DNA from: DAOUAG01 sp034432935
GTDB lineage: Bacteria > Chloroflexota > Dehalococcoidia > SM23-28-2 > RBG-16-64-32
NCBI GenBank assembly: GCA_034432935.1
Contig: DAOUBD010000028.1
Location: 4,915 to 68,914 of the forward strand
Reading direction: 5' to 3'
DNA length: 64,000 nucleotides
Shown: positions 34,103-42,785 of the stretch, piece by piece
How positions within the stretch are numbered: the first letter of the stretch is position 1
How the letters are laid out: each line of letters opens with the position of its first letter
Program-made: the position numbers and the translations under genes
Notes under the pieces: model-generated
What the model was told of the DNA's origin: nothing
The model's database searches: none
The model's input: only the letters and a program-made list of their open reading frames with translations

Positions 34103-35302
34103 TTAGGGACTCCGTCGGGGCAGCCGGCCCCGCCCGCTGACGACCTTGCCGATCGCCTCGGCGACGTCGTCCAGATCGGGCTCACTGACGGTGGGGTGCA
34201 CCAGGAGGGTGAAGAGCTCGCCCGAGAGCCGGCCGGCCACGGGACACGGCTCCCGGCCGAGGCCTCTCTCCCGGAACACCGGCTGCCGGGGCAGAGGCGT
34301 TGGGTAGCGCCGGGATATGGGAATGCCTTCCGCCGCGACAGCCCGTACGAAGTCCTCCAAATCGAGGCCGGCCTCGGGCCGGAGCCGGCAGACGAACTTG
34401 TAGTAGCTATGGACGACGCCGGGCGCCGAATACGGCGCTTCCACGGCTTCGATGCCAGCCAGCGCCCGCGCCAGGTAATCTGCGTTGCGGCGCCTGGCCT
34501 CCAGGTACTTCTCCAGACGCCGGAGCTGCACCAGCCCCGTCGCGGCCTGCATGGAGGTCATGCGGAAGTTATAGCCCAGGTCCAGATGGTAGTAGGCCCG
34601 CTCGCCGGGGGCTGGAGCCTCGCCGTGGTGGCGGAAGCGCCGCAGCCGCTCCGCCAGGGCGTCGTCTTCCGTGATGACACAGCCGCCCTCGCCGCCTGTC
34701 GTGAGGATCTTGTCCTCCCAAAAGCTGAAGCATCCCATCCGGCCCATGGTCCCAGCCTTCCTGCCCTTGTACAGAGCTCCGTGGGCCTGCGCCGCGTCCT
34801 CGATCAGGGCGATGCCCCTGGCCTCCGTCAGGGCGAGGAGCGAGTCCATCTCCGCGGGGTGGCCGTTCAGGTGAACGGCGATAACGGCCCTGGTGCGCGG
34901 CGTCATCTTCCTTTCGACATCCTCTGGCGCCAGGCAGAAGGTGCGCGGGTCGACGTCAGCGAAAACGGGCGTCGCGCCCTGGTGGAGCACGGGGGTGGCA
35001 GAGGCGATGAAGGTGTGGGCGGGCACGATCACCTCGTCGCCCGGGCCGATGTCCAGGGCCGCCAGCGCCGCTTGTATGGCGGCGGTGCCAGAGCTCACGG
35101 CCACGCAGTGGCGGACGCCGTGCCAGGCGGCCAACTCCGCCTCGAAGGCGGCCACCGCATCCCCGGTGAGCTGGGTCAGCCGGCCAGAGCGCAGGACTTC
35201 GGAGACAGCCGCAGCATCCTCATCGCCGAGGACGGGCCAGGGAGGGAAGGGCCTCTGCCGCACCTTCGGGCCGCCGTCGATGGCCAACTTCGCACTGTCC
35301 AC
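34103..35302 (-). CDS. DegT/DnrJ/EryC1/StrS-family aminotransferase
   Basis: A 399-residue PLP enzyme, typically installing an amino group on a nucleotide- or free keto sugar. Motifs: SSGTAAIQAALAAL, VIVPAHTFIASATP, Asp169 in IEDAAQAHGALYKG and PLP Lys198 in FSFWEDKILTTGGEGG; this is the SMAT pattern. Start is GTG at 35302 with TATACT six bases upstream, a leaderless layout. The MFS exporter follows on the same strand after 136 bases. No sugar-nucleotide genes are adjacent, so the keto-sugar supply is not evident; amino-polyol synthesis is another possibility. Confidence 0.93.
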   Translation of the reverse strand: MDSAKLAIDGGPKVRQRPFPPWPVLGDEDAAAVSEVLRSGRLTQLTGDAVAAFEAELAAWHGVRHCVAVSSGTAAIQAALAALDIGPGDEVIVPAHTFIASATPVLHQGATPVFADVDPRTFCLAPEDVERKMTPRTRAVIAVHLNGHPAEMDSLLALTEARGIALIEDAAQAHGALYKGRKAGTMGRMGCFSFWEDKILTTGGEGGCVITEDDALAERLRRFRHHGEAPAPGERAYYHLDLGYNFRMTSMQAATGLVQLRRLEKYLEARRRNADYLARALAGIEAVEAPYSAPGVVHSYYKFVCRLRPEAGLDLEDFVRAVAAEGIPISRRYPTPLPRQPVFRERGLGREPCPVAGRLSGELFTLLVHPTVSEPDLDDVAEAIGKVVSGRGRLPRRSP

Positions 35303-35308
35303 GCTGCG

Positions 35309-35314
35309 AGTATA
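35309..35314 (-). promoter_or_regulatory. -10 element (TATACT), leaderless start of the DegT aminotransferase
   Basis: TATACT on the minus strand, 6 bases, then the GTG at 35302. Confidence 0.45.
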
Positions 35315-35388
35315 GGATATCGGAGGGGCACCGTCAGCGGGCCGAGGCGGGCAGGCCCAGCGGCGCCGACCCAGAGGAGGGATACGTC

Positions 35389-36186
35389 ATGGACCTAGGG
35401 ATAAGGGGCCGGGTGGCTCTCGTCACCGGCGCCGGCCGCGGCATCGGCCGGCAGATATGCCTCACGCTGGCGGAGGAAGGCGCTAAGGTGGCCGTGAACG
35501 ACCTCTTCCCAGACCGGGCCGAGGCCGTAGCCCAGGAGATCGCGGCCGGCGGAGGGACCGCTTTGGGGGTAGCCTTCGACGTGACGGATCTGGAGGCCGT
35601 GCAGAGCGCAATCCGGCGAGTGGAGGAGGCGCTAGGCCCTGTGGACATACTGGTGAACAACGCCGGCATCCCGGCCGCCGGCGGCGAGGGCGCCGTACCC
35701 TCCGGAGCCAGCGGCTTCTTCAGCGCCACGGGCCGGGCCGAATGGGACCGCACCATGGGCCTCATCACCTACGGGGTCCTGAACTGCTCGCGAGCCGTGA
35801 TCGAGGGGATGTGCCGACGGCGCTGGGGGCGCATCGTGAACATCATCTCCGACGCGGGCCGCGTCGGAGAGCCGCGCCTCGTGGCCTATTCTATGGCCAA
35901 GGCGGGAGTCATCGGCTTCTCCAAGGCCCTGGCCAAAGAGGTTGGCCGCTTCTGCGTAAACGTCAACTGCGTATCCCCCGCCACGACCGAGACGGAGGCC
36001 ACGGCCGCCTGGCTGCGGGAGCAGGGGGAGCAGATCATGCGGGCCTATCCCTTGGCCAAGGGGCTGAACCGCCTGGGCAGGCCAAGCGATATCGCCGATG
36101 CCGTCGCCTTCCTCGCCTCCCAGCGGGCCGAGTGGATCACCGGCCAGGTGCTCAGCGTCAACGGCGGTTACTCGATGCCAGACTGA
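35389..36186 (+). CDS. Short-chain dehydrogenase/reductase (SDR)
   Basis: A 265-residue classical SDR. Cofactor motif TGAGRGIGRQI (residues about 14-24), NNAG at about 90, catalytic Ser in IISDAG, and YSMAK for Tyr/Lys. An insertion after NNAGIPAAGG enlarges the active-site wall. Asp-type cofactor choice is not clear. ATG at 35389 has AGAGGAGGGATACGTC upstream. Likely oxidises a 3-hydroxyacyl, steroid-like or sugar alcohol; no neighbour fixes the substrate. Confidence 0.93.
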   Translation: MDLGIRGRVALVTGAGRGIGRQICLTLAEEGAKVAVNDLFPDRAEAVAQEIAAGGGTALGVAFDVTDLEAVQSAIRRVEEALGPVDILVNNAGIPAAGGEGAVPSGASGFFSATGRAEWDRTMGLITYGVLNCSRAVIEGMCRRRWGRIVNIISDAGRVGEPRLVAYSMAKAGVIGFSKALAKEVGRFCVNVNCVSPATTETEATAAWLREQGEQIMRAYPLAKGLNRLGRPSDIADAVAFLASQRAEWITGQVLSVNGGYSMPD

Positions 36187-36198
36187 GGGCAGCCGGGG

Positions 36199-37260
36199 CT
36201 ACGGCACCAGCACGGCGGCCCCCTTGAGGCGACCCTCCCGCAGGCTGGCCAGCGCCTCGTTGGCCTGGGACAGCGGGAACGTCTGGACCTCGGTCCGCAC
36301 GGGCACCTGGGGCGCCAGCGCCAAGAACTCCTCGCCGTCGCGACGCGTCAGGTTGGCGACGGAGCATAAGGTGCGCTCGCCCCACAGGAGCTCGTACGGA
36401 AACGAGGGGATATCGCTCATGTGGATGCCGGCGCAGACGGCCGTGCCGCCGCGGGCGACGGCGCGCAAGGCGGCGGGCACCAGGCTGCCCACGGGCGCGA
36501 AGATGATGGCGGCGTCCAGCTCCTCGGGCGGCAGCATCGTGGAGTCGCCCGCCCAGATGGCGCCGAGGCTCCGGGCAAAGGCCTGCGCAGCGCTGTCCCC
36601 AGGCCGGGTGAAGGCGAAGACCTGCCGCCGCTGCCAGCGGGCCACCTGGGCAACGATGTGGGCGGCGGCGCCGAACCCGTATATCCCCAGCCTCTCCGCC
36701 TCCCCAGTCCGCGCCAGCGCCCGGTAGCCTATCAGCCCAGCGCACAAGAGCGGCGCCGCCTCGGCCGCGCTGTAACCATCGGGAAGGGGAAAACAATACC
36801 CTTCGTCGGCCACCGCATACTCGGCGTAGCCCCCGTCCACCGTATAGCCCGTGAAGAGAGCGTTGGCGCAGAGGTTCTCCCTCCCCGATCGGCAGTACCC
36901 GCACTCGCCGCAGGTCCAGGCCAGCCACGGCACCCCGGCCCGCTGGCCCACCGTAAAGCGCTGGACGCTGGGCCCCACGGCCACCACCGTGCCCGCGATC
37001 TCGTGGCCCGGCACCAACGGAAGCCGCGGGTGCGCCAGCTCTCCGTCCGCCACGTGCAGGTCAGTGCGGCACACCCCGCAAGCGTTAACTTTCAGTAACA
37101 GTTGCCCCGGAGCCAAGGCTTCCGGCAGCGGCCGCGCCTCTTCCCTCAGCGGCTGACCCGGCGCCGCCAGCACCATCGCCCGATAGGACTGCCCCTCGCC
37201 GCGTTCCCTCGCTGCTTCCACCGGTTTTCCGTCCTTTGCCGCTCCTTGCTCCGTTACCAC
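36199..37260 (-). CDS. Zinc-dependent alcohol dehydrogenase
   Basis: A 353-residue medium-chain dehydrogenase. Catalytic zinc ligands are in CGVCRTD and PGHEIAG; the structural zinc loop is CGECGYCRSGRENLC, and the NAD(P) loop reads YGFGAAAH. This pattern (with the compact structural-zinc loop) is of the AdhP/AdhA type, which reduces or oxidises short alcohols. The frame opens at GTG 37260, but the conserved region begins at RAMVLAAPG (about residue 27), so the true start may be GTG at 37221 or ATG at 37176; no ribosome site decides. Divergent from the HD-GYP gene, with overlap if the longest starts are used. Confidence 0.9.
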   Translation of the reverse strand: MVTEQGAAKDGKPVEAARERGEGQSYRAMVLAAPGQPLREEARPLPEALAPGQLLLKVNACGVCRTDLHVADGELAHPRLPLVPGHEIAGTVVAVGPSVQRFTVGQRAGVPWLAWTCGECGYCRSGRENLCANALFTGYTVDGGYAEYAVADEGYCFPLPDGYSAAEAAPLLCAGLIGYRALARTGEAERLGIYGFGAAAHIVAQVARWQRRQVFAFTRPGDSAAQAFARSLGAIWAGDSTMLPPEELDAAIIFAPVGSLVPAALRAVARGGTAVCAGIHMSDIPSFPYELLWGERTLCSVANLTRRDGEEFLALAPQVPVRTEVQTFPLSQANEALASLREGRLKGAAVLVP

Positions 37261-37284
37261 AGGGGGAGCTATGGCCCGCCTTCT

Positions 37285-37319
37285 CTAAACCAATTCTAAA
37301 CTTTTCACCGTTCGGTCAC
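37285..37319. promoter_or_regulatory. 11-bp-spaced direct repeats between adh and the GAF/HD-GYP gene
   Basis: CTAAAC at 37285-37290 and 37296-37301 are 11 bp apart; TCAC at 37305 and 37316 are again 11 bp apart. The arrangement suggests tandem regulator sites in the divergent control region. The sequence differs from the GTTAA boxes elsewhere, so a different protein may bind. Confidence 0.3.
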
Positions 37320-37384
37320 TTTCCGCCCGGTAACAGCCCTATCTACGAGCCCGTCTCAGCTAGTGCGACCAACGAGACAGCCGC

Positions 37385-37390
37385 TATAGA
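37385..37390 (+). promoter_or_regulatory. -10 element (TATAGA) of the GAF/HD-GYP gene
   Basis: TATAGA is followed by GGGAGAG and the GTG start at 37410, implying a leader of about 13 bases. Confidence 0.35.
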
Positions 37391-37409
37391 GGGAGAGATA
37401 GACCCGCCC

Positions 37410-38954
37410 GTGAGAAACAGCACACCGCACCCCAGGCGCGCCATCGAGATGCTCCTCGCCTTCGCAGCGACCCTGGGGATCGCCACCCTGGTGGCCATCG
37501 ATGGCGCCGTGCCCAGCGTCTTCTCGACACTGTTCTTCGTGCCCATAATCCTCGTGGCCTACCGCCACGGCCTGGGGCCGGCCTTGGGCGTAGCCGCCAT
37601 CGCCTCGCTGGCCTCCAGCCCGGCGATGGAGCTCTTAGGCGCCAGGCTGGACGAATCGGTGAAGCCGGTGCTCTGGCTGGGCTGGCCGGCGGTATACCTC
37701 TTCCTCGCCGTCAGCCTCAACCAGTGGGCCAGCATTCAGGAGCAGCGGGCGCAGCTCGAGGCCACGGAGCGCCACCTTCTGGACGTCCGCGCCCGTCACG
37801 ACCGCCGTGAGCAAGAGCTGGAGACCCTTTCTCACATCCACACCACCATCCTCTCGGGCGGAGACGAGCCCTCGGTGGTGAACGAGATCACGAGGCGCAT
37901 CGCTGAGGCCTGCGGCGCCAAGACCTGCATGATCACGGTGCCTATGGGCGGTACCGCCCAGCGGCCCTTTTTGCCCGTCGGCTTCGCCGAGGAGGTCTTC
38001 AACCGCCTCTTCCCCGCCGGCGCGCCCTACGGCGAGGGTGTCGAAGGCTGGGCCATGCTGCACCGCCGCGTCGCCGTCTCCCGCAACGTCTTCCAGGACC
38101 CCCGCTACGACAGGCTGCGAGACTTCGCCGGGCTCACCGGCATCGTCAGCGCTGCGGCAGCGCCCGTGGAGCTGGACGAAGACCTGTTTGGCGCCCTCGT
38201 CATCTGCTACCCGGAAGAGCGAGACTTCACTCCCGAGGAGATCACCCGCCTGGAGCGCCTGGCCCGCCAGACCGAGATGGCCATCCGCAACGTGCGGCAA
38301 AGGGAGTCGCTGGCCCGCTTCGCCTTCGAGACGGCCCTGGCCCTGACGGAGGCCATCGAGAGCCGGGATCCCTACACGGGGGGCCACTGCCGGCGCCTGG
38401 CCGAGCACGCCGCCATCATCGCCAAACGGCTGGCCCTGCCGCCGCGAGAGCTAGAGGCCGTCCGCCTGGGCGCCGCGCTGCACGACATGGGGAAGATCGT
38501 GGTGCCGGACTCTGTCCTCAAGAAGCCGGGGAAGCTGACGCCCGAGGAGTACGCCATCGTCAAGCAGCATTGCTACTCGGGCGGCCAGATCTGCAAGCGA
38601 GTCGGCTTCCTGATGAACGCCTATCCCATCGTCTACCACCATCACGAGCGCTGGGACGGCAAGGGGTATCCGGACGGGCTGAAGGGAGAACAGATCCCCC
38701 TGGGGGCCCGCATCGTGGCCGTCATCGACGCCTTCGACGCCATGACCACGGACCGTCCTTACCGCCAGGCGATGGAACGTGCCGAGGCCATCGAGATCCT
38801 CCGGGACGGCGCTGGCCACCAATGGGACCCCAACGTCGTCAAGGTGCTGCTGGAGACCGCCGAGATCGTAGGGCACGACCACGACGATGGCTTCCACCAG
38901 CGCAACGGCCTCTTCGTGCCGGACCACCTTTCGGAGACCGCCGACCAGCGCTAA
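37410..38954 (+). CDS. GAF/HD-GYP cyclic-di-GMP phosphodiesterase with membrane sensor domain
   Basis: A 514-residue protein. The first 120 residues contain three to four membrane segments, partly like DUF4118 (TLFFVPIILVAYRHGLGPALGVAAIAS). A coiled segment (about 125-155) leads to a GAF domain (about 155-310), then HD-GYP (about 320-500) with complete motifs: HDMGKIVVPDSVL and HHHERWDGKGYP. It should hydrolyse cyclic di-GMP in response to a signal bound by GAF or the membrane part. GTG at 37410 is chosen because it starts before the first membrane segment and follows TATAGA and GGGAGAG; the frame is open farther upstream. Second HD-GYP in the window. Confidence 0.9.
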   Translation: MRNSTPHPRRAIEMLLAFAATLGIATLVAIDGAVPSVFSTLFFVPIILVAYRHGLGPALGVAAIASLASSPAMELLGARLDESVKPVLWLGWPAVYLFLAVSLNQWASIQEQRAQLEATERHLLDVRARHDRREQELETLSHIHTTILSGGDEPSVVNEITRRIAEACGAKTCMITVPMGGTAQRPFLPVGFAEEVFNRLFPAGAPYGEGVEGWAMLHRRVAVSRNVFQDPRYDRLRDFAGLTGIVSAAAAPVELDEDLFGALVICYPEERDFTPEEITRLERLARQTEMAIRNVRQRESLARFAFETALALTEAIESRDPYTGGHCRRLAEHAAIIAKRLALPPRELEAVRLGAALHDMGKIVVPDSVLKKPGKLTPEEYAIVKQHCYSGGQICKRVGFLMNAYPIVYHHHERWDGKGYPDGLKGEQIPLGARIVAVIDAFDAMTTDRPYRQAMERAEAIEILRDGAGHQWDPNVVKVLLETAEIVGHDHDDGFHQRNGLFVPDHLSETADQR

Positions 38955-38964
38955 CCCCTACCCG

Positions 38965-39185
38965 CGCACCATTCGAAACACCTCAGGGTCAGCGGAGTGT
39001 GCGGCTCATGCTTCGAGGGCCTCAGCATGAGCGGGGTGTGTGGGCGCAACAGCCCTTCCCGCTCGTCCTGAGGCACTCGAAGGGCGAGCGGAGTGTGCGG
39101 CTCATGCTTCGAGAACCTCAGCATGAGCGGGGTGTGTGGGCGGCCCGCCTGGAGAACCCTAGGCATGAGCGGAGATACCTGCGTC
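38965..39185. repeat. Palindromic repeat cluster
   Basis: Fills the gap after the HD-GYP gene. It holds palindromes such as GCTCATGCT-N11-AGCATGAGC (39004-39032) and a near-identical second copy (about 39100-39129), each followed by GGGGTGTGTGGGCG, with a CCTGAGGCACTCGAAGGGCGAG variant between. The end (39137-39171) is shared with the cluster at 40060-40265. Confidence 0.85.
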
Positions 39186-39229
39186 CTTCCGCGCAGCCTA
39201 AAGCTGCCGAAGGGCCAACCTGAGCCGCG

Positions 39230-39988
39230 CTACTGGGCTACCCAGCCGCCATCGATAACGAAGACGGCTCCCGTGCAGAAGGCAGAATCGTCACACGCCA
39301 GGTAGAGAGCCAGCCTCGCCACCTCCTCTGGCTTTCCCATCCGTCCCAGGGGCGTCTGCGCCGTCACCGCCTCCACCATCCCCGGCGACGATTTCATCAC
39401 ATGCTCCACCATGGGGGTGGCGATGACACCCGGACAGATGGCGTTGACTCGCACCCCCTGGCGGGCGTATTCCAGCGCCACCGTCTTCGTGAGCTGTATC
39501 ACACCCCCCTTACTGGCACAATAGGCGGCCATGGCCGGAAAGCCTACGAGTCCGGCGATGGACGAGGTGCTGATCACCGAACCGCCGCCTGTCTTGAGCA
39601 TGGCCGCGATGCCGTACTTCATCCCCAGGTAGACCCCCGTGAGGTTGACGGCGATGACGCGGTGCCAATTCTCGATGCTACTGTCGGCCACGAGCCCCGG
39701 CTGCCCGTCGATGCCAGCGTTGTTGAACAGAACGTCCAGCCGCCCGAAGGACTCCACCGCCGTCCGCACCATCGCCTCCACCTCCGCCGGCTGTGACACG
39801 TCGACCCGCAGGGCCACCGCCTTGCCGCCAGCCTGCTCGATCTGCTTCGCCGTCTCGCGGGCCGCGTCCTCGTTCAGGTCCGCCACGACGACGCTGGCGC
39901 CCTCTTGCGCAAAGAGGAGGGCCGACGCCCGGCCTATGCCGGAGCCTGCTCCCGTCACTATGGCGGCTTTGCCGTCCAGCTTCCCCAT
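39230..39988 (-). CDS. Short-chain dehydrogenase/reductase (SDR)
   Basis: A 252-residue classical SDR with GAGSGIGRASA, DLNEDAARE (Asp suggesting NAD preference), LFNNAGIDGQPG, ISTSSIAG and YCASKGG, and a C-terminal CTGAVFVIDGG. It resembles glucose 1-dehydrogenase/3-oxoacyl reductase-type proteins; the substrate is unknown. ATG at 39988 follows AAAGGAGGCCTGCA. The gene is alone and framed by two closely related repeat clusters (38965-39185 and 40060-40265), which may mean that it was moved or duplicated as a unit. Confidence 0.92.
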   Translation of the reverse strand: MGKLDGKAAIVTGAGSGIGRASALLFAQEGASVVVADLNEDAARETAKQIEQAGGKAVALRVDVSQPAEVEAMVRTAVESFGRLDVLFNNAGIDGQPGLVADSSIENWHRVIAVNLTGVYLGMKYGIAAMLKTGGGSVISTSSIAGLVGFPAMAAYCASKGGVIQLTKTVALEYARQGVRVNAICPGVIATPMVEHVMKSSPGMVEAVTAQTPLGRMGKPEEVARLALYLACDDSAFCTGAVFVIDGGWVAQ

Positions 39989-40059
39989 TGCAGGCCTCCT
40001 TTACAACACATTGTTGTCGCTGAGCAATCTACCACAGGCCGACGCCCTCCCGCTCGCCC

Positions 40060-40265
40060 TGATCTCGCCGCCGGGACGCCCTGAGCACCATCGGCGCATG
40101 CTTCGAGGGCCTGAGCATGAGCGGAAGCGGGGGCGGCCCGCCTGGAGAACCCTAGGCACGAGCGGGGATGACATGCCTTCCCGCTCGCCCTGAGGCACTC
40201 GAAAGGCGAGCGGAGCCCAATGGCTCATGCTTCGAGAACCTCAGCATGAGCGGGGTGTGTGGGCC
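40060..40265. repeat. Palindromic repeat cluster
   Basis: The 368 bases between the SDR and cinA are mostly repeats: a GCATGCTTCGAGGGCCTGAGCATGAGC palindrome (about 40096-40122), the shared block GGGCGGCCCGCCTGGAGAAC...GAGCGG (40130-40165), a CGCTCGCCCTGAGGCACTCGAAAGGCGAGCG palindrome (about 40182-40212) and GCTCATGCTTCGAGAACCTCAGCATGAGCGGGG (about 40222-40254). Nothing coding was seen in the rest of the gap. Confidence 0.85.
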
Positions 40266-40356
40266 AGGCACGAAAGGGGTGGCGCTCCGGCAGCCGCCAC
40301 GCCCCGGACGCCGCCGCCCCCTTGACCCCCAGGGATCCGTCCGCCACCCTTGTGCC

Positions 40357-41601
40357 ATGAAGGCCGAGATCATCTCCGTGGGCACCGAGATCCTCCTGGG
40401 CGAGATCTTGGACACCAACGCCCAGTACATCGCCTCCCGGCTGCCCGCCATCGGCATCGATCTATACTTCATGTGCCAGGTGGGCGACAACCTGGACCGG
40501 CTGGCCGAGACGATCTCGCGGGCCCTGGAGCGCTCTGACGCCGTTATCACGACGGGCGGCCTGGGCCCCACCGAGGACGACGTCACGCGTGAGGCCATCG
40601 CCCGAGTGGTGGGGGAGGAGATGTACGTCGACCCGCAGGCCGAAAGCAACCTCCGGGCCTTCTTCGCCGCTCGTGGAGTCGCCTTCCCGGAACGCAACAT
40701 CAAACAGGCGATGCTGATCCCATCGGCCCGTTTTATCCCCAATCCCCGCGGCACCGCGCCCGGCTGGTGGGTCGAAAGGGGGGAGAAGATCATCGTCGCC
40801 ATGCCGGGGCCGCCCAGCGAGATGCAGCGCATGTGGGAGGCCGAGGTGGAGCCCCGGCTCCGGCAGTTGGCGGCCGGTGAAGGCGTGCTCATAACCCGCG
40901 TTCTCAAGACCATCGGCGCTGGCGAGAGCCACATCGACGAGATGGTGGCCCCGTTCCTCGGGTCCACCAACCCCACCATCGGCGTCTACGCCAAGCCCGA
41001 CGGCGTCTACCTGCGGCTGGCGGCCAAGGCCCGCGGCGAGGAGGAGGCCCGCGACCTCATCGCGCCGGTGGAGGCAGAGTTGCGGCGCACCCTGGGCACG
41101 CTGGTCTGGGGCGCGGACGGCGAAACCTTGGAGGGGGTCATCGGGCGGATGCTGCGGGAACGGGCGGCCACCCTGGCCACCATGGAATCCTGCACCGGCG
41201 GCCTTTTGGCCTCCACCATTACCGACGTACCGGGCAGCTCCCTCTACTTCAAAGGGGGCTACGTAGCCTACACCGCGCGCATGAAGATGGCTTTGGGCGT
41301 CAGCGCTGACCTCATCGAACGCCACGGCGTGGTAAGCGCCGAGGTAGCAGCGGATATGGCGCGCGCCGCCCGCGTCAGCCTCGACGCTAGCTACGGCATC
41401 GGCATCACGGGTGTGGCTGGGCCCGACGAGCTTGAGGGCAAGCCCCCCGGCACCATGCACATCGCCGTTTCCGGGGGCCCCGGCCTGGCCTCCGACGCCG
41501 CCAGCTACACCTTCTACCAGGGGCGCGCGGCCACAAAGCGGCGGGCCGTCACCACCGCCCTCTTCCTCCTGCGCCGGGCCATCCTCTCCCACCCAGACTA
41601 G
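40357..41601 (+). CDS. cinA: CinA-family protein (putative nicotinamide-nucleotide amidohydrolase)
   Basis: A 414-residue CinA. The N-terminal MoCF-like domain (residues about 1-170) opens AEIISVGTEILLGEILDTNAQYIASRL and has TTGGLGPTEDDVTREA; the C-terminal domain (about 255-414) has ATMESCTGGLLASTITDVPGSS and GITGVAGPDE, the amidase part that recycles NMN from the pyridine nucleotide cycle. The ATG at 40357 starts exactly at the conserved fold; the open frame upstream runs through repeats and is not coding. Length is normal. No recA nearby, which often accompanies cinA. Confidence 0.95.
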   Translation: MKAEIISVGTEILLGEILDTNAQYIASRLPAIGIDLYFMCQVGDNLDRLAETISRALERSDAVITTGGLGPTEDDVTREAIARVVGEEMYVDPQAESNLRAFFAARGVAFPERNIKQAMLIPSARFIPNPRGTAPGWWVERGEKIIVAMPGPPSEMQRMWEAEVEPRLRQLAAGEGVLITRVLKTIGAGESHIDEMVAPFLGSTNPTIGVYAKPDGVYLRLAAKARGEEEARDLIAPVEAELRRTLGTLVWGADGETLEGVIGRMLRERAATLATMESCTGGLLASTITDVPGSSLYFKGGYVAYTARMKMALGVSADLIERHGVVSAEVAADMARAARVSLDASYGIGITGVAGPDELEGKPPGTMHIAVSGGPGLASDAASYTFYQGRAATKRRAVTTALFLLRRAILSHPD

Positions 41602-41707
41602 ACCGTCGGGCGCCGGGTTAAGGGGTTCTAATCTCTCCTTCATGGGGGCTTAATCCCGGCGTCTTAGCCTGAGGCTGCGAATAAGTTCAGTTCAAAGGAG
41701 GTTCGAC

Positions 41708-42172
41708 ATGCAGAAGCTATTCGCAGCCCTCACGCTGGCTATCGTGGCCGCAGCCGTCGTGGGCGTCTTCATCCTCTCGGGCAGCGCCAGCGCCGCCAGC
41801 GACACGGTGTCCGGCCGAGGCGTGCTCTACGCCCGCGGCTCCGGCGTGGCCGAGGTCAAGGGCGATGGGAGGGTGGACATCCGCAGCTACGGGGGAGGCA
41901 CCGTCCACATCAGCGGGGCAGAGAGGATCGACGCCCAGGGCGATGGTCAGAAGGTCGAACTGCCCGATGGCAGCGTCCTCTTCACCGGCTGGAAGGGCAC
42001 GATCCACGCCGCGGGCCGGGACATGAACGTGCGCATGGAAGGCGTCCACATAGCATTCCGCGCAGCCGGCCGGGGCAGCGCCTTCCTCAAGGGGCACGGC
42101 ACATACCGCATCGGCGACTTCAGCGGGCCCTGGAGCCCTGATGGCGTCACCGTCGATTTCGGCCCGGCCTAG
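41708..42172 (+). CDS. Small secreted beta-rich protein of unknown function
   Basis: A 154-residue protein with a signal peptide (residues 1-29, cut near ASA) and a mature part made of short Gly-rich strand repeats (SGRGVLYARGSGVAEVKGDGRVDIRS..., VHISGAERIDAQGDGQKVEL), which suggests a small beta-solenoid. No catalytic motif or Cys is seen. ATG at 41708 has AAAGGAGGTTCGAC, one of the strongest ribosome sites in the window, so expression may be high. It is followed after 42 bases by another small secreted protein on the same strand. Confidence 0.8.
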   Translation: MQKLFAALTLAIVAAAVVGVFILSGSASAASDTVSGRGVLYARGSGVAEVKGDGRVDIRSYGGGTVHISGAERIDAQGDGQKVELPDGSVLFTGWKGTIHAAGRDMNVRMEGVHIAFRAAGRGSAFLKGHGTYRIGDFSGPWSPDGVTVDFGPA

Positions 42173-42214
42173 CGCCGCCAAAGCCGGTGGTTCAGAACTT
42201 GAAGGGAGAAGATC

Positions 42215-42709
42215 GTGAGAAAACTACTTTTCGCAGTGGCCGCCCTAGCCGCCCTAGGCATCTCCGTCATGGCAGCATCTGCCGCGGGCGCCGGGCAGGG
42301 GGACCCTGGCGTTAGCTTGTCGCTGCGCGACGCAAACCAGCGCCCAACGCGGGCCTGCCTAGCCGCCCGCTTCACCGTCAACGCGGCGGCCGAGGTGCTG
42401 GACATGGAGAAGAGCGCCGTAGTCGAAGCCCTGCGCTCGGGCCAGAGCCTTGCGGAGATAGCCGAAGCCCAGGGCATGAGCGCCGATGATTTCAAGGCGG
42501 CCCTGCTGGAGCAGGTCAAGAGCGACCTCGACGCCAAGGTGAGCGAAGGCAAGCTCAGCCAGGAGCGGGCGGATAAGATCTACCAGGCCTTCGAGAAGCA
42601 CGTGGACCAGGTTATCAATTTCCACCCCGATCCCAGCCGCCACCCGTGCAGGCCCCGGGTCCAAACCGGCGGCAGCGATCGCCCGGCACCAGCCAACATC
42701 GGCTTCTAG
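42215..42709 (+). CDS. Small secreted helical protein of unknown function
   Basis: A 164-residue exported protein: signal peptide (residues 1-26), then a helical core about residues 48-138 (CLAARFTVNAAAEVLDMEKSAVVEALRSGQSLAEIAEAQGM, then SDLDAKVSEGKLSQERADKIYQAFEKH), resembling DUF2680-type proteins, and a disordered tail. Start is GTG at 42215 with GAAGGGAGAAGATC upstream. Likely co-transcribed with 41708-42172 and ended by the strong hairpin at 42741-42765. Function unknown. Confidence 0.8.
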   Translation: MRKLLFAVAALAALGISVMAASAAGAGQGDPGVSLSLRDANQRPTRACLAARFTVNAAAEVLDMEKSAVVEALRSGQSLAEIAEAQGMSADDFKAALLEQVKSDLDAKVSEGKLSQERADKIYQAFEKHVDQVINFHPDPSRHPCRPRVQTGGSDRPAPANIGF

Positions 42710-42740
42710 GCGAGCGCAACGTCTGTCCCTCCCAGCACGC

Positions 42741-42765
42741 GGGGGCCGGCCACAGGCCGGCCCCC
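42741..42765. terminator. Perfect 11-bp hairpin, bidirectional terminator candidate
   Basis: GGGGGCCGGCC-ACA-GGCCGGCCCCC lies between the convergent secreted-protein and acyl-CoA dehydrogenase genes. It has no T-run, so efficient intrinsic termination is not certain. Confidence 0.6.
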
Positions 42766-42785
42766 TGCGCTTCGCCATCGTATCG

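Noticed and set aside
40462..41643. 393-codon frame antisense to cinA
   Set aside because: Shadow of cinA, which is complete on the other strand.
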